From positions 124,001 to 188,000 of the forward strand of contig JANEZZ010001392.1 of assembly GCA_026122225.1 (NCBI GenBank): a stretch of DNA of 64,000 nucleotides, in the 5' to 3' direction. Numbering within the stretch: the stretch's first letter is position 1; each line of letters begins with the position of its first letter. Positions 44,155-54,309 of the stretch are shown in pieces. The notes below the pieces were generated by a model. That model worked only from the letters and a program-made list of their open reading frames with translations. It was not told where the DNA came from and did not search any database. A program made the position numbers and the translations under genes. Origin of the DNA: Heloderma charlesbogerti (lineage: Eukaryota; Chordata; Lepidosauria; Squamata; Helodermatidae).

Positions 44155-44333
44155 GGTTCCAAACACATTTGAGGAAACTCTTTATCAAGGGAAATATTTA
44201 ATGCTTCTTGATAAAAATGTTTCTGCTACAGTTGAAACAAGCTGTAGTAGAAAAGTTGTCCCACACAGTTCTAACTCAAGAAACATGAAACATTTCCTCT
44301 GATAAAAAGTTTCTTCCAAATGTGTTTGGAACC
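44155..44333. mobile_element. Palindromic MITE, IRF8 intron 1
   Basis: Arms GGTTCCAAACACATTTGAGG and CCAAATGTGTTTGGAACC, extending about 34 bp. Total about 179 bp. Confidence 0.75.
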
Positions 44334-45749
44334 TGATCTACTGCACAATGACTTTTTTATTCTAGGAAATAACATGCGTAGGTATATGTAACCCAAGCAT
44401 GGAAAGAAGAAGAAGAAAAATAATTTTCTGTTGTTATTGATGTTTTACATCAAGAAGTGAGATGGTCGAGCAAGATAACACGACATGGCTGCGAGGGACT
44501 AGCAGCCTCCTTTAGTGACTTTCATCATGAGTCAACTCACTCCATGGCACACGGCAATCCTATCCTCACCTACTCGGACATTCAATGGGACGTACTCCCA
44601 AGTATAGGATTGCAGCCTTCCTCTTGAGAAATTTGCAACAGATCAGAAGCAGTACATCTCTCTAAGCAAGAATCCCACCTCAAAATTGCAGCAAATGGTT
44701 TTGAGACAGCAGAAAGCGATGGAAGAGGCAAATGTAGAGCAGGAAGTCAAGACCATAATATAATTATCCCTCTAAGGCTTGAAGTGCAATGACCATTACA
44801 GCTCCAGAATTAAGCATGGATAGGTCACAGACGCCATATGAGATATTGCAATGGAAATTCATTTGAGAATTTGGCATCACCAGTGTTCCTTCTGGAAACA
44901 ATTTTTGTTCTCCCAGTAAAAAGTATCAGTAGTTGTGCCAAGTCAGATTATAAGCAATACTGCAAGCTGATTATCCCACTTCAAAACCAGCTAACAGGAA
45001 CTGCTACTATTATTATAAATTGTACATATTAATGAACAATTTCTGTAGCACTTCTTAGCAGCTAAAGCATGCAACAGCTTTTTAACAATTTGCTATTTGC
45101 TTACTTCCTCACACAAATATGTACACACATATGTCTACAACCCAAAGCTATGCATATCTCCTTTGCATATTTACATGAGAGTAAAACCCATGCAACAACT
45201 TCTGAGTAAGCATGTAGAAGACCCAGGTACATATAGAAACACACAAACACACAGGAAAGAGGAGACAGCCTTAGGGTGCAAATCCCGAGTATGTCCAGTT
45301 GAACTTTACGGAGCTTACTTCTGAATAGACACGCCTAGGATTGCTCCGCTACAGGGTAATTCTAGGTATGCTTAATCACAAGTAAGTCCCACTAACTTGC
45401 TCACAGATAAGTGTGCACAGAACTGCAGCCCACAGCTTCTTCACGGGGAGGAGAAGGAGAAAGTTCAAATCTAATAACAATAATGGAGAAAAATGCAAAG
45501 GTAAACCCCAGTCGCATAAGAAGGCGAGGTTTGTAAGATTAGCGGATCGGGGAAGGTCTAATAGCTACGAAGAGGTGCGCGGCTTATTGTTAGTGAACGC
45601 CCCGAGCCAAACTGCTGTTTTCCCCTTGCAGGAGAAAAGGCTGGGAAACCGGTCAGCCGGCCCCGTTCTGCTAACAGAGGAAGTGGAATCAAGGCGTTGC
45701 ACTCGCACGCGCCCTCGCTCACGCACGGACACACGCACACACCACTGAC

Positions 45750-45818
45750 CTCCACATCTGTGCCGTTTCGCCGCTCGGCCCGGCCTCCACCTCCGCTAGC
45801 TGTCGGGTGGCGACAGTT
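45750..45818 (-). other. IRF8: Predicted IRF8 non-coding exon 1
   Basis: IRF8 in mammals has a short untranslated first exon within a CpG island. Here a GAG|GTCAGT donor at 45750/45749 lies about 70 nt downstream of where a start would fall relative to the TATA-like box at 45842-45848. Joined to exon 2, it leaves a short 5' UTR of about 70 nt. The start is inferred from the TATA spacing, not seen. Confidence 0.5.
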
Positions 45819-45841
45819 ACAGAGAGCCGCTCGCCCGCCCA

Positions 45842-45848
45842 ATATATA
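45842..45848 (-). promoter_or_regulatory. TATA-like box of IRF8
   Basis: Minus strand GTATATATTGGGC. It is the only TATA-like motif in the CpG island and would place the start near 45815-45820. Confidence 0.55.
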
Positions 45849-45912
45849 CCGCATCTCTGCATCTGGAAGGACCGGGGAGGATGTGCGGCCGCCTCCCCGC
45901 GGGGGCGCTCAG

Positions 45913-45950
45913 CCAATGGCAAGCCGAGAGAAGGCGGCGAGCGGGCCAAT
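45913..45950 (-). promoter_or_regulatory. Two CCAAT boxes upstream of the IRF8 TATA box
   Basis: ATTGG on the minus strand at 45917-45913 and 45950-45946, roughly 95 and 130 nt before the predicted start. These are candidate NF-Y sites. Confidence 0.45.
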
Positions 45951-45993
45951 GCGAGGGGGCCGGGATCGGTCGCCCGCCGCTCAGCGCAGTCTT

Positions 45994-46002
45994 TTCCGAG
46001 AA
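45994..46002 (-). promoter_or_regulatory. Palindromic GAS element (STAT1 site) of IRF8
   Basis: The minus strand reads ACTTCTCGGAAAAG, a perfect TTC-N3-GAA. It lies about 175-185 nt upstream of the predicted start. Mammalian ICSBP/IRF8 is induced by interferon-gamma through a palindromic element with the same TTCTCGGAA core at a similar distance (recalled, not searched). Conserved interferon-gamma induction in this reptile is an inference. Confidence 0.6.
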
Positions 46003-46689
46003 GTCGGCGGCCGCGCGCGTCGCCCGGGCTCTCGCTGGCCCGCGGGCGGCCCGCGATCCCCGGGTCCGCGCCCCGCTGCTCCGCTCCGCTCCGCTCCCGT
46101 TCGCCCGCTCCGCGCGCCTCGGCTCGCGCCCCTCCCCTTGCGCCCCGGTGCGCCCCGCTCGCCGGAGGTTTGGAGCGAGCAAGCAGGCAGGGCGTCCCCG
46201 GCCAGCCCGGGGCTCCTCGCCTCTTCTGCCCGCGGCCCGATGGTTTCGGTCGCGGCGTGAGGGTGCCCCGCCATCGCCGCCGCCGCGTCCTTCGTCGATG
46301 AAAAGCGCCCGGAGGGATGCGGGGCAGCATCTGGCACCCGTGCGCGCGCGCCTAAGGCAGGCAGGCCGGGAGCCAGGAAAGGGTTCGGGGAGGGAGCTGG
46401 GTGGTTTCCGCCGAAACGGGCTCCGACTGGAGCTGCCGTGCGCCGGGAGCGTCCCGTAGGGAACCCAGGTTCGGTTTGCTTGGAAAGATGCCGCTGCCGC
46501 CGGTAGTGCGGAGACTTCCAGGCATCTCACGATGCCGGACGGGCACACCTGCTTGACAGGACAGAGTCGTTCTGAAACGCCGAGGTGCCTCACCACCGCA
46601 CGTACGCGCGCGCAGGGCCAGAACTGGGGCCTCCGACCCTCCTCGAGGGATTCTTTAAACGTGTGTTTCTGGAACAGCTCCTCTCCCCC

Positions 46690-46860
46690 GCCCTTCACAG
46701 TGCATGGGAACGCAGGAAGCTGCCTTATTGTGAGTGGGACCCTTGGCCCACCTAGCCCAGCACTGTCGACACTGACAGGCAGCAGCTCCCCAGGGTATCG
46801 GGGGTGCCTGCCGTGCCATCCAAAAAATCCCCAAGGAGTCTGTGGAATGCTGTGGATTCC
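46690..46860 (-). repeat. SINE-2 fragment
   Basis: AGGAAGCTGCCTTATTGTG, then CACTGTCGACACTGACAGGC. The tail half of SINE-2 in reverse. Confidence 0.65.
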
Positions 46861-46934
46861 ATGAGCCTCTTGGCGCGGACAGTCCTGTCCCCCATGCCTG
46901 TAGAGGAGAAATAACCACAGAGAGTTTAAACCTC

Positions 46935-47135
46935 AACAGGAACATAGGAAGCTGTCATACTGAGTCAGACCCCTGCTCCATAGAGCCCAGTATTGTTGGC
47001 ACTGACTGGCAGCAGCGGCTCTCCAGGGTTTCAGGTGGGAGTTTTTTCAGCCCTACCTGAGTTCAGAATCGAATGAGGGACCTTCTGCATGCAAAGCAGG
47101 AGCTCTTTCACACTTGAGCTATGCCCGTCCCATAG
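46935..47135 (-). mobile_element. SINE-2, nearly complete
   Basis: Reverse orientation: GGAACATAGGAAGCTGTCAT end, CACTGACTGGCAGCAGCGG middle, and the tRNA-like head as GGGACCTTCTGCATGCAAAG and CTTGAGCTATGCCC. Confidence 0.8.
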
Positions 47136-47147
47136 CATCATCATGAT

Positions 47148-47528
47148 ATGCGCAGAACTGCTAGAACAGCCTTCCCCAACCAGGAGCCCACCAGATCTTT
47201 GGTCTGCAACTCCCACCAGCCCTTGCCAGCATGCATCATGCCCCTATTGGAATTCTCCCCCAAGGAGGAAGAGTTAGAGGCCCCAATAGGGGATGATGCC
47301 CCGTTCCTGCCAGAGCCCGCACCACAACAGGGGCCTGAGTCTGTGGAGGAGCCTGCTGAGGTCCCAGCTGCTCAGGAAGAGGGGGGCTCTGCCGCAGAGG
47401 AGGAGGCTGAGCAACCCCCAAGTCCCAGGGAGCAACTTTGCCAGAGGAGGCAGGCCCAACTCAGGGAACCGCCACAAAGTTCCAGGCTGCAGCAGAGGTC
47501 TACTTGGGAGGAAGGGGGCTCCTCATGA
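47148..47528 (+). pseudogene. Acidic, Pro/Glu/Gln-rich open frame, probably transposon-derived
   Basis: A 126-codon frame. Its start lies in a truncated family B MITE (47166-47240). Beyond that it reads EEELEAPIGDD, then PEPAPQQGPESVEEPAEVP and EEEAEQPPSPREQL, strongly acidic and low in complexity. No domain. An L2-type LINE begins about 200 bp on. I think it is part of a repeat; a host gene is not supported. Confidence 0.3.
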
Positions 47529-47739
47529 GTAGGGCTGTGACCAGAGAGCTCTAACGCCCTGCGGCTGAGCCCTGGGTAGGGCAGCAGGCTCTGCTGTTAA
47601 AAGCCTTCAGTGTCGGCCTAGCTGGTGTTGGAAACAACACTGCTCCAAAAGGTCCCGTGCCTCCCAGGCCTTGCCCTGTGATTGATGTTCCGTGATTCTC
47701 ACCTTTGGGCTCCTTCTTGACTCTGCTTCTGGACTGTGT

Positions 47740-48520
47740 AATTTATCTGGGGAAGCCCAGGTGGCTGTGGTGTCCAGGAGTGCTTTTTACCAGCTTAGGC
47801 TGGTATGCCAACTGTGGCCCTATCTGGAGAGGATGGACCTTGCCTCAGTTATCCATGCACTAGTCACATCCAGGCTGGACTACTGAAATGTGCTATACAT
47901 GGGGCTGCCTTTGAAGACAGTTCAGAAACTCCAGCTTGTGCAGAATGCGGCTGCCCAAGTATTGGTGGGAGCGAGGCGATCCGATCACATAATGCCCATA
48001 CTGCACCAGCTGCCCTGGTTACCGGTGCATTTCAAAGTGGGTGAGATTCAAAAAGCTGGTTTTGACCTTTAAAGCCTCATATGGTTTCGGACCAAGTTAC
48101 TTGAAGGACCGCCTTCACCCTAGCCTGCTCCCACTTTAAGATCAGAAAGAGAGGTCCTTCTCATTTGTCCATCCATGAGAGCAGTCATGTGGGTGATCAC
48201 ATATGAGAGGGCCTTTTCTGCAGTGGCCCCACACCTTTGGAACAACCTGCCACCAGAGGTCCACCATGCTGTGTCATTGCAGACTTTTAAGAAGGCCTTG
48301 AAAACATTATTTTACCGTGGCCTTCTCATGATATGACTGCTATTGTTACTGTTACTGCTGTTAACATTGTTGCTGGTTTTATTGTTGGTTTTTATTGTTG
48401 TTTTTATGTTTTTATCGCTTTTAATATTTTAACTGTTTTTATGTATTTTATTGCTGTAAGCCACCTTGTGAGGGCTTCTGCCCTGAAAGGCAGCCAAGAA
48501 ATATTTTAAATAAATAAATC
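47740..48520 (+). mobile_element. L2-type LINE, 3' end
   Basis: Broken frames encode MDLASVIHALVTSRLDY, KLQLVQNAAAQVLVGARRSDHI and HQLPWLPV, classic L2 C-terminal ORF2 motifs, then an RAFSAVAP-LWNNLPPEV equivalent at 48200-48270 and an A/T-rich 3' UTR ending in (AAAT)n. Several frame changes make it dead. Confidence 0.82.
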
Positions 48521-49045
48521 TGACTGCCTCACTGTGTTTTGACCTCCGCCTGCTCTTTGGACCACTACTGCCAGAGGGTGCCTTTATGCCAGCCTAAAAT
48601 CCCACATTTAACATGAGGCTTTCTGCTTCTGTTTCAAATGCAGGATCACGACAGACTCCCTTTACATGCGCTTCCTTTTCCCCTTATCTGAGTCTTCCAT
48701 ATATTCATCTCGCTCCTGTTATTGTGACTTTTCCTTTTTCACAGAGGCAACTCAAGTGGAGCTCAAGCATGGTAATTTGATAGCTCATTATCTCCAATAT
48801 TTTAAAAACTGGAATAAAGGTCATTTAGTGCAGGAGAAGCCCTGGAGGTTGACGATGTCATCTAAAGGACCCGCAAACTTCCATGAGTAACCAATCTTAA
48901 TAGCAGGATAAAAACTCTGTGTGAAGAAGACTTAGCCTGACCCCACATATCTGACTGCTTGCCTGTGCTTGACCATTTGCCTGCTTAATTCACCACTCTT
49001 TTGTTTATGTCCTTGTACCAAGTCATCTTGTCTGCCTCCTGAGGA
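48521..49045. other. No gene recognised
   Basis: No supported gene or repeat. Confidence 0.5.
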
Positions 49046-49049
49046 ATCT

Positions 49050-50025
49050 GTGTAACGACCAAGTAGCAATGGTAAGAACAGACCATGGAAAAACGGACTG
49101 GTTTAAGATTGGGAAAGGAGTACGGCAGGGTTGTATACTCTCACCCTACCTATTCAACCTGTACGCAGAACACATCATGCGATGTGCTGGGCTTGATGAA
49201 TCCAAGGCTGGAGTTAAAATCGCTGAAAGAAACATTAACAATCTCAGATATGCAGATGATACCACTATGATGGCTGAAAGCGAGGAGGAGCTGAGGAACG
49301 TTATGACGAAGGTGAAAGAAGAAAGTGCAAAAAGCTGGGTTGCAGTTAAACCTCAAAAATACCAAGATTATGGCAACCAGCTTGATTGATAACTGGCAAA
49401 CAGAGGGAGAAAACATGGAGGCAGTGACAGACTTTGTCTTTCTAGGTGCAAAGATTACTGCAGACGCTGACTGCAGCCAGGAAATCAGAAGACGCTTACT
49501 TCTGGGGAGGACAGCAATGACAAATCTTGATAAAATTGTTAAGAGCAGAGACATCACACTGACAACAAAGGTCTGCATAGTTAAAGCAATGGTATTCCCC
49601 GTAGTAACCTATGGCTACGAGAGCTGGACCATAAGGAAGGCTGAGCGAAGGAAGATAGAAGCTTTTGAGCTGTGGTGCTGGAGGAAAATTCTGAGAGTGC
49701 CTTGGACTGCAAGAAGATCAAACCAGTCCATACTCCAGGAAATAAAGCCAGACTGCTCACTTGAGGGAATGATATTAAAGGCAAAACTGAAGTACTTTGG
49801 CCACATCATGAGAAGACAGGACACCCTGGAGAAGATGCTGATGCCAGGGAAAGTGGAAGGCAAAAGGAAGAGGGGCCGACCAAGGGCAAGATGGATGGAT
49901 GATATTCTGGAGGTGACGGACTCGACCGTGGGGGAGTTGGGGGTGGCAACGGCCAACAGGAAGCTCTGGCGTGGGCTGGTCCATGAAGTCACAAAGAATC
50001 AGAAGCGACTGACTGAATAAACAAC
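49050..50025 (+). mobile_element. RTE-BovB LINE, reverse transcriptase 3' half with one frameshift
   Basis: Frame 49069-49389 carries KGVRQGCILSPYLFNLYAEH and the intact active site LRYADDTTMMAES. Frame 49325-50020 carries KAGLQLNLKNTKIM, YGYESWTIRKAER, ELWCWRKILRVPWTARRSNQ and KYFGHIMRRQDTLEKMLMPG. The frames overlap near 49325-49340, where an A-run appears one base too long. The endonuclease region is missing, so the copy is dead. It is a different subfamily from the 16263 copy. Confidence 0.92.
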
Positions 50026-50069
50026 AAATTGACTAGCAAACAGCCAAGACTCAGTTTAGAGTGGGACAG

Positions 50070-50142
50070 TATGGCTAAAGGTCAGGAATGCTGGGAGTTG
50101 CAGCCCAAAACATCTGGAGAGCACCAGGTTGGGAAACCTGCA
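50070..50142. mobile_element. Family B MITE, right half
   Basis: GGGAGTTGCAGCCCAAAACA to CACCAGGTTGGGAAACCTGC. Confidence 0.55.
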
Positions 50143-50334
50143 CTAGAAGGTTCAAAAGCAGTCTGAGGTAACAGCAGGAGGGAGGAGCTTGTTTTTCCAA
50201 GTCAAAAAAATTATATGGCATCAGTAACATACGTGGCACTTTATAAAGTCACAATGGCAGCAGACAGTTCCCTGCCCGAAGAGATTACATTAGATGTGGC
50301 AACCAAGGAGAGAGGACAACAAAGGTTAACAAGA

Positions 50335-50596
50335 GCCGGTGAGAGCCGGTGTGGTGTAGTGGTGAGAGTGATGGACTGGGAGCCGGGAGATCCGGGTTCT
50401 AGTCCCCACTCGGCCATGGAAGCTCACTGGGTGACTTTGGGCCAGTCACAGACTCTCAGCCCAACCTACCTCACAGGGTTGTTGTTGTGAGGATACAACG
50501 GTGAGGAGGAGGATAATGTAAGCCGCCTTGAGTTCCTTGCGAGAGGGAGAAAGGCGGGGTATAAATGCAATAAATAAATAAATAAATAAATAACAA
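50335..50596 (+). mobile_element. SINE-1, complete
   Basis: It reads GAGCCGGTGTGGTGTAGTGG, GATCCGGGTTCTAGTCCCC and AGAAAGGCGGGGTATAAATG, with an (AAAT)n tail at about 50572-50594. This is the best copy in the window. Confidence 0.92.
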
Positions 50597-50599
50597 TGG

Positions 50600-51055
50600 A
50601 CATAGGAAACTGCCTCATACCAAATCAGGCAGTATTAGTCCAGTTGGACCCAATGGTGTCCACTCCAATCTGCAGCACTCTCTAGGATCTCTTCAGATCC
50701 CAGCCCAGTTTCCTGAGATCTTTTAACAGGAGAAGTCGGGAAATTTATTTATTTACAGAAAGATTTCAGTCCTGCCCTTCTAGTGTCTATGCGCTATTCA
50801 GAGTGGCTTCCAACAATTTCAAACCACAATATGACATAAAACAATAGATTAAATAAATACAACGAAAATACAGCAGAAGCAGAGACCATGGATAAAACAC
50901 AACCTTTAAAACACACACACACACACACCAGATACTTAACACAGCAAAAGCCTGCTGGGATAAAAATGTCTTCAGCAACCAGCAGAAGACAACCAGATAG
51001 GGGACCACCCATTCTTCACCGCTGCAGCCGCTGAGAAGGCCCTATATCTCTTGCC
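50600..51055 (-). repeat. SINE-2 fragment and LINE-like 3' fragment
   Basis: 50600-50720: GACATAGGAAACTGCCTCAT. 50740-51055: A-rich LINE 3' sequence with (CA)n at about 50911-50930 and GAGAAGGCCCTATATCTCTT at its right end. Confidence 0.45.
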
Positions 51056-51059
51056 ACCA

Positions 51060-51400
51060 CCAACCGCAGTGCCAGCTCCAAGTTTTTGAGGGCCTTTGGG
51101 CAGGATCCCCTCAACAGGCCCCCCTCCCTTAGTGAGTCTACTGTCTCACTGCCGTTGACACCAGCTGCTCTTGTTCCTCATCCTCTAGTTCTCATCCTTG
51201 CTCCCACTTGCTGGCTTGACAGGCAGAGAGCCAGGGAGCAAGGAGGCCGCGGCATCTGCTGCTCCTCCTTCTCACCACCACCATTGACTGGGCCAGAGCA
51301 AGAGGCAGGTGAACAAACAGACTGGAATGAAGAAGAGGAGAAGAAAGTCCAGGGGACTCTTGACAGGGGGGCCTCAGCAGGTGCCTGACCATGGCTGTCC
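51060..51400 (+). repeat. Family R dispersed repeat
   Basis: It reads GTGCCAGCTCCAAGTTTTTG, TTAGTGAGTCTACTGTCTCA and GGGCCAGAGCAAGAGGCAGG. Near full length. Confidence 0.72.
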
Positions 51401-51639
51401 TTAAGAGGAGTTTGAGCCAGGATGTGCATGAAGCAAAAGAACATAAAACAACCTTCATCTCATCAAGGTCCATCGAGTCCAGCATCAGATTTCCAGCAGT
51501 TGCCAACCCTCCCCTAGACAGAGCATGAAAGCAACCACTCATTCTTGCTGTTTGTTCTGGCAACTGGTACTCTGAGGCACACCATTTCTGAAACTCCCAT
51601 ATAACCATAACTGCTAATAGCCATTGATAGATATTTCAT

Positions 51640-51775
51640 TCTTTCGTTCATTACATTTATATGCCACCTTTCTTCCATTGTGGAATTCAAGGTGGCTACG
51701 TGTGGTTCCCAGGTGGTCCCCCCTCCAAGCACTGACCAGACCCAGACCTGCTTAGCTTCAGCATGGTGGCTGCCT
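51640..51775 (-). mobile_element. 5S-rRNA-derived SINE
   Basis: The minus strand reads GAAGCTAAGCAGGTCTGGG, CTGGTCAGTGCTTGGAGG and GGGACCACCTGGGAACC. This aligns with the A-box to C-box part of vertebrate 5S rRNA. The tail is AAGAAAGGTGGCATATAAAT, the same type as the SINE-1 tail. A 5S head on that tail makes it a SINE and not a 5S pseudogene. Confidence 0.82.
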
Positions 51776-51869
51776 CATGTGCCTTCAGACTATGATGTCT
51801 CCTTCATAAATTTGTCTGATCCCCCTTCAAAGGCATTTAAATGAAACCAAGTTTGTGAATGCTGGAAAA

Positions 51870-52310
51870 CCGGACTACCCGAAACTTAAAATCCTCTTTG
51901 GAGGCCCTGCTCCATGTGCCCCGCCCAAATGAAGCAAGGAAAGTGACTACCAAGGAGAGGAACTTCTTGATGGTGGTACCCCGCTTGTAGAATAGCTTCC
52001 CCAAAGAGGCTCACCTGGCACCTTCTTTATGCTCTTTTCTGTGCCAGATGAAGACTTTGTTATTCACCCAGGCCTTACATTTTAAACACTCCTTGGACTC
52101 TTGTTTTTCTGTGGGTTTTCATCTGACCTGCTGCTAGTTTTAGACTATCTGTTAGAAAGGGTTTGTTTTTTAATGCTGCATATTTATTGTTTCTTGTTTT
52201 TCAGTATTGTATTTTGTACTGTTACCATTTTATTTTGTTTGTCTTGATCTGTAAGCCTGTTTGTTGATATGTTTGTTGATGAGAGGACATCTAAATTTAA
52301 TAAATCAGTC
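51870..52310 (+). repeat. L2-type LINE 3' end, decayed
   Basis: CTTGTAGAATAGCTTCCCCA and TGTGCCAGATGAAGACTTTG, parallel to 12850-12920, then an A/T-rich tail. Confidence 0.55.
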
Positions 52311-52319
52311 AAAACAATC

Positions 52320-53840
52320 AATCAATCCAGTATAGTAGCTAATGCAGAAATTAACCCCAGGACTTGTGTAAATACTACCCAGGGTTACATGATGTGCTCT
52401 ATCTAGACCCATGTACAAACTTGCACACGTTCTAATGAAACTCACACACCTGCTTATAAGGAATCTTTAGACATTGGCCATAGAGCATGTATGGCTAAGA
52501 AGGCGATTCCTACCCAAAGAGATTCACACTCAGACATTGTTGAAGAGGATCATGCCACAATGGCACATTTATTGGGGTTTACAAAGATTCAAATGCACAA
52601 GTTAGTTTGGGGGAAATTAGCTGAGCAAATGGATTTAATACTTAAGACCAACTGGGGATGCTCCAGCTGTCACCAAGTTATGCTTTGGTGAGGAAAGTAG
52701 CTGTATTCTTGATGAAGCTGAGCTCCAGGCCTAAAAGTAATTTTCAAGACTGTGGGAAGGAGTCTTCCTGAGGCTTGAAACATGCATGCACAGAGAGAGA
52801 GAGAGAGAGAGAGAAGGGAAAGAGGGCATGGAGGCTACAATTTGTAGTAAGACCTTCTCAAAACAATTATACCTTTCCTTGGGCTGAAGCCCTTTCCTGC
52901 AGACAGGAACTAGTGCGTGTTGCAATTCCTGGTCTCAAGTGAAGAGGAAAGAAAGCAGAGAGCCTTGACTAGGGCAGGCGAAGAATCCACTGTTGGCACC
53001 TTGCTCTAGCAAGCAAGGAGCTTAGCGATTTCAGTGATTTCAGCATGGAGCCTTTCCTCTGGGAGCTCTGAGTGATTTCAGCAGCAGTGTGGCACCATAC
53101 CCCTGGAGGGGTGAGGCACCTAGTGATTTCAGCAGCATGGCCCCCCACCTCTGGGAAGAGGGGACTCAGGATTGCCCCAACCTGAGGCTTCTTATACAGT
53201 TCATAGAAAGGCAGTGACATTGCAACTCTGATGAGCCAGACACTGCTCAGAGGCACTGGAAATGGTGCTACTTGCTATGGGAGAAAGACTGAGTTGGCCT
53301 CCCATCCCATATAACAAAAGAGGGTGCTTGAGGATGATGGCTGTACCTGCCAAAAACAAAAGTCCTACTTACTATCTCTTATTCTTTTATCAAAAGATGA
53401 CCTTGGACAATAGGAGCATACTGCAGGTAATTGACTAGGTAACTTACCAGATATCACTCCTGCTATCCAGCAAATTTATATTTTGCTGAATTTTCACCCC
53501 CACCTTTGTCTTTGGCGGATGGTAATTTTAAGAAGTCCATCAGAAACTGAATTGCCTGATCTAGTCTTACATGATGCTCTCAATCCCATTCCCGTGCCTT
53601 TCTCCTACCTTTGCTGAGGCTGGGGATGAAGATGCCGGGCTTTTTGGCTGTGTCTCAAAATGAAGTCAGTACCGCTCACTCAAAAGAGAACTACTTCATA
53701 ACACCAGAGAATCTAATGCAGTGCCTCAGCATCTCTTGAGTCGGGGAGTGCATAAGAATAAGGCCACGGCTATTTTAAAAGGCATCGAGTATAAGCAATT
53801 GCTTCATTATGATCTAAGAATCCCCTCCATCCATCGCAAA
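52320..53840. other. No gene recognised; (GA)n and a short internal repeat
   Basis: (GA)n at about 52792-52814. 53029-53150 repeats GTGATTTCAGCAGCA-like words three times. The rest appears to be single-copy sequence. Confidence 0.5.
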
Positions 53841-53860
53841 TTTGGATCATCATGATTTAA

Positions 53861-54049
53861 ATGCATTGTCAAGCTCAGTTCCTCCTACTTGCAGTTCTCT
53901 TCATGTGCATGGTGGTGGCAACAACTGACTGCAACCAAATTACAGGGTTATTCCAAACTATTTGCTGTGAGGGAAATCAACAGCAGGAAGTGAAATTAAT
54001 CCAAATCATCATGGCTTGGGTAAAAAAAATGTCCTCTCATGATTCCTAG
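53861..54049 (+). other. Small ORF with signal-peptide-like N-terminus, doubtful
   Basis: 62 codons. Residues 6-21 are hydrophobic (FLLLAVLFMCMVVATT), followed by a short hydrophilic part with a few cysteines and KKMSSHDS. No family is recognised, no splice partner or promoter was seen, and a frame this short arises by chance. Confidence 0.15.
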
Positions 54050-54205
54050 ATGTTAAAGATTCATCATAACCCACTGACCTCCTAATTCCTGAAAACCTAA
54101 AGGTTGGGTTCTTGTTTTTCTCTGGCATCTTAATTCCAAATGCATTGATTTAAAAGTCCTATTAATTTCAATGGAGTTCATATCTAAGAAAGGGCACAAT
54201 CTTCT

Positions 54206-54300
54206 GCATGTTTAGACAGAAAAATGTCCTAGAATTCCCAGCATTCCCCAGCCAGCCATGCTTGCTGGGAGTTGTTGGACATTTTTCTGTCTAAACATGC
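54206..54300. repeat. Perfect 24-bp inverted repeat, 95-bp hairpin
   Basis: Arms 54206-54229 and 54277-54300 (GCATGTTTAGACAG outward ends) are exact reverse complements around a family B-like centre, CCCAGCATTCCCCAGCCAGC. Confidence 0.9.
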
Positions 54301-54309
54301 ATAACATCC

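Larger units (their letters stand above)
45640..46480. promoter_or_regulatory. CpG island over the IRF8 promoter
   Basis: This is about 840 bp of very GC-rich, CpG-dense sequence between A/T-richer flanks, the only such block of this length not made by a transposon. It contains no SINE or MITE. Several long open frames on both strands run through it; they come from the base composition and resemble no protein I know. It lies 6.5 kb upstream of the first coding exon, where the IRF8 promoter belongs. Confidence 0.8.

Noticed and set aside
45807..46698. Long overlapping ORFs on both strands (up to 293 codons) in the CpG island
   Set aside because: They are Ala/Arg/Pro/Gly-rich in all frames, overlap each other on opposite strands, resemble no protein and are explained by GC content.
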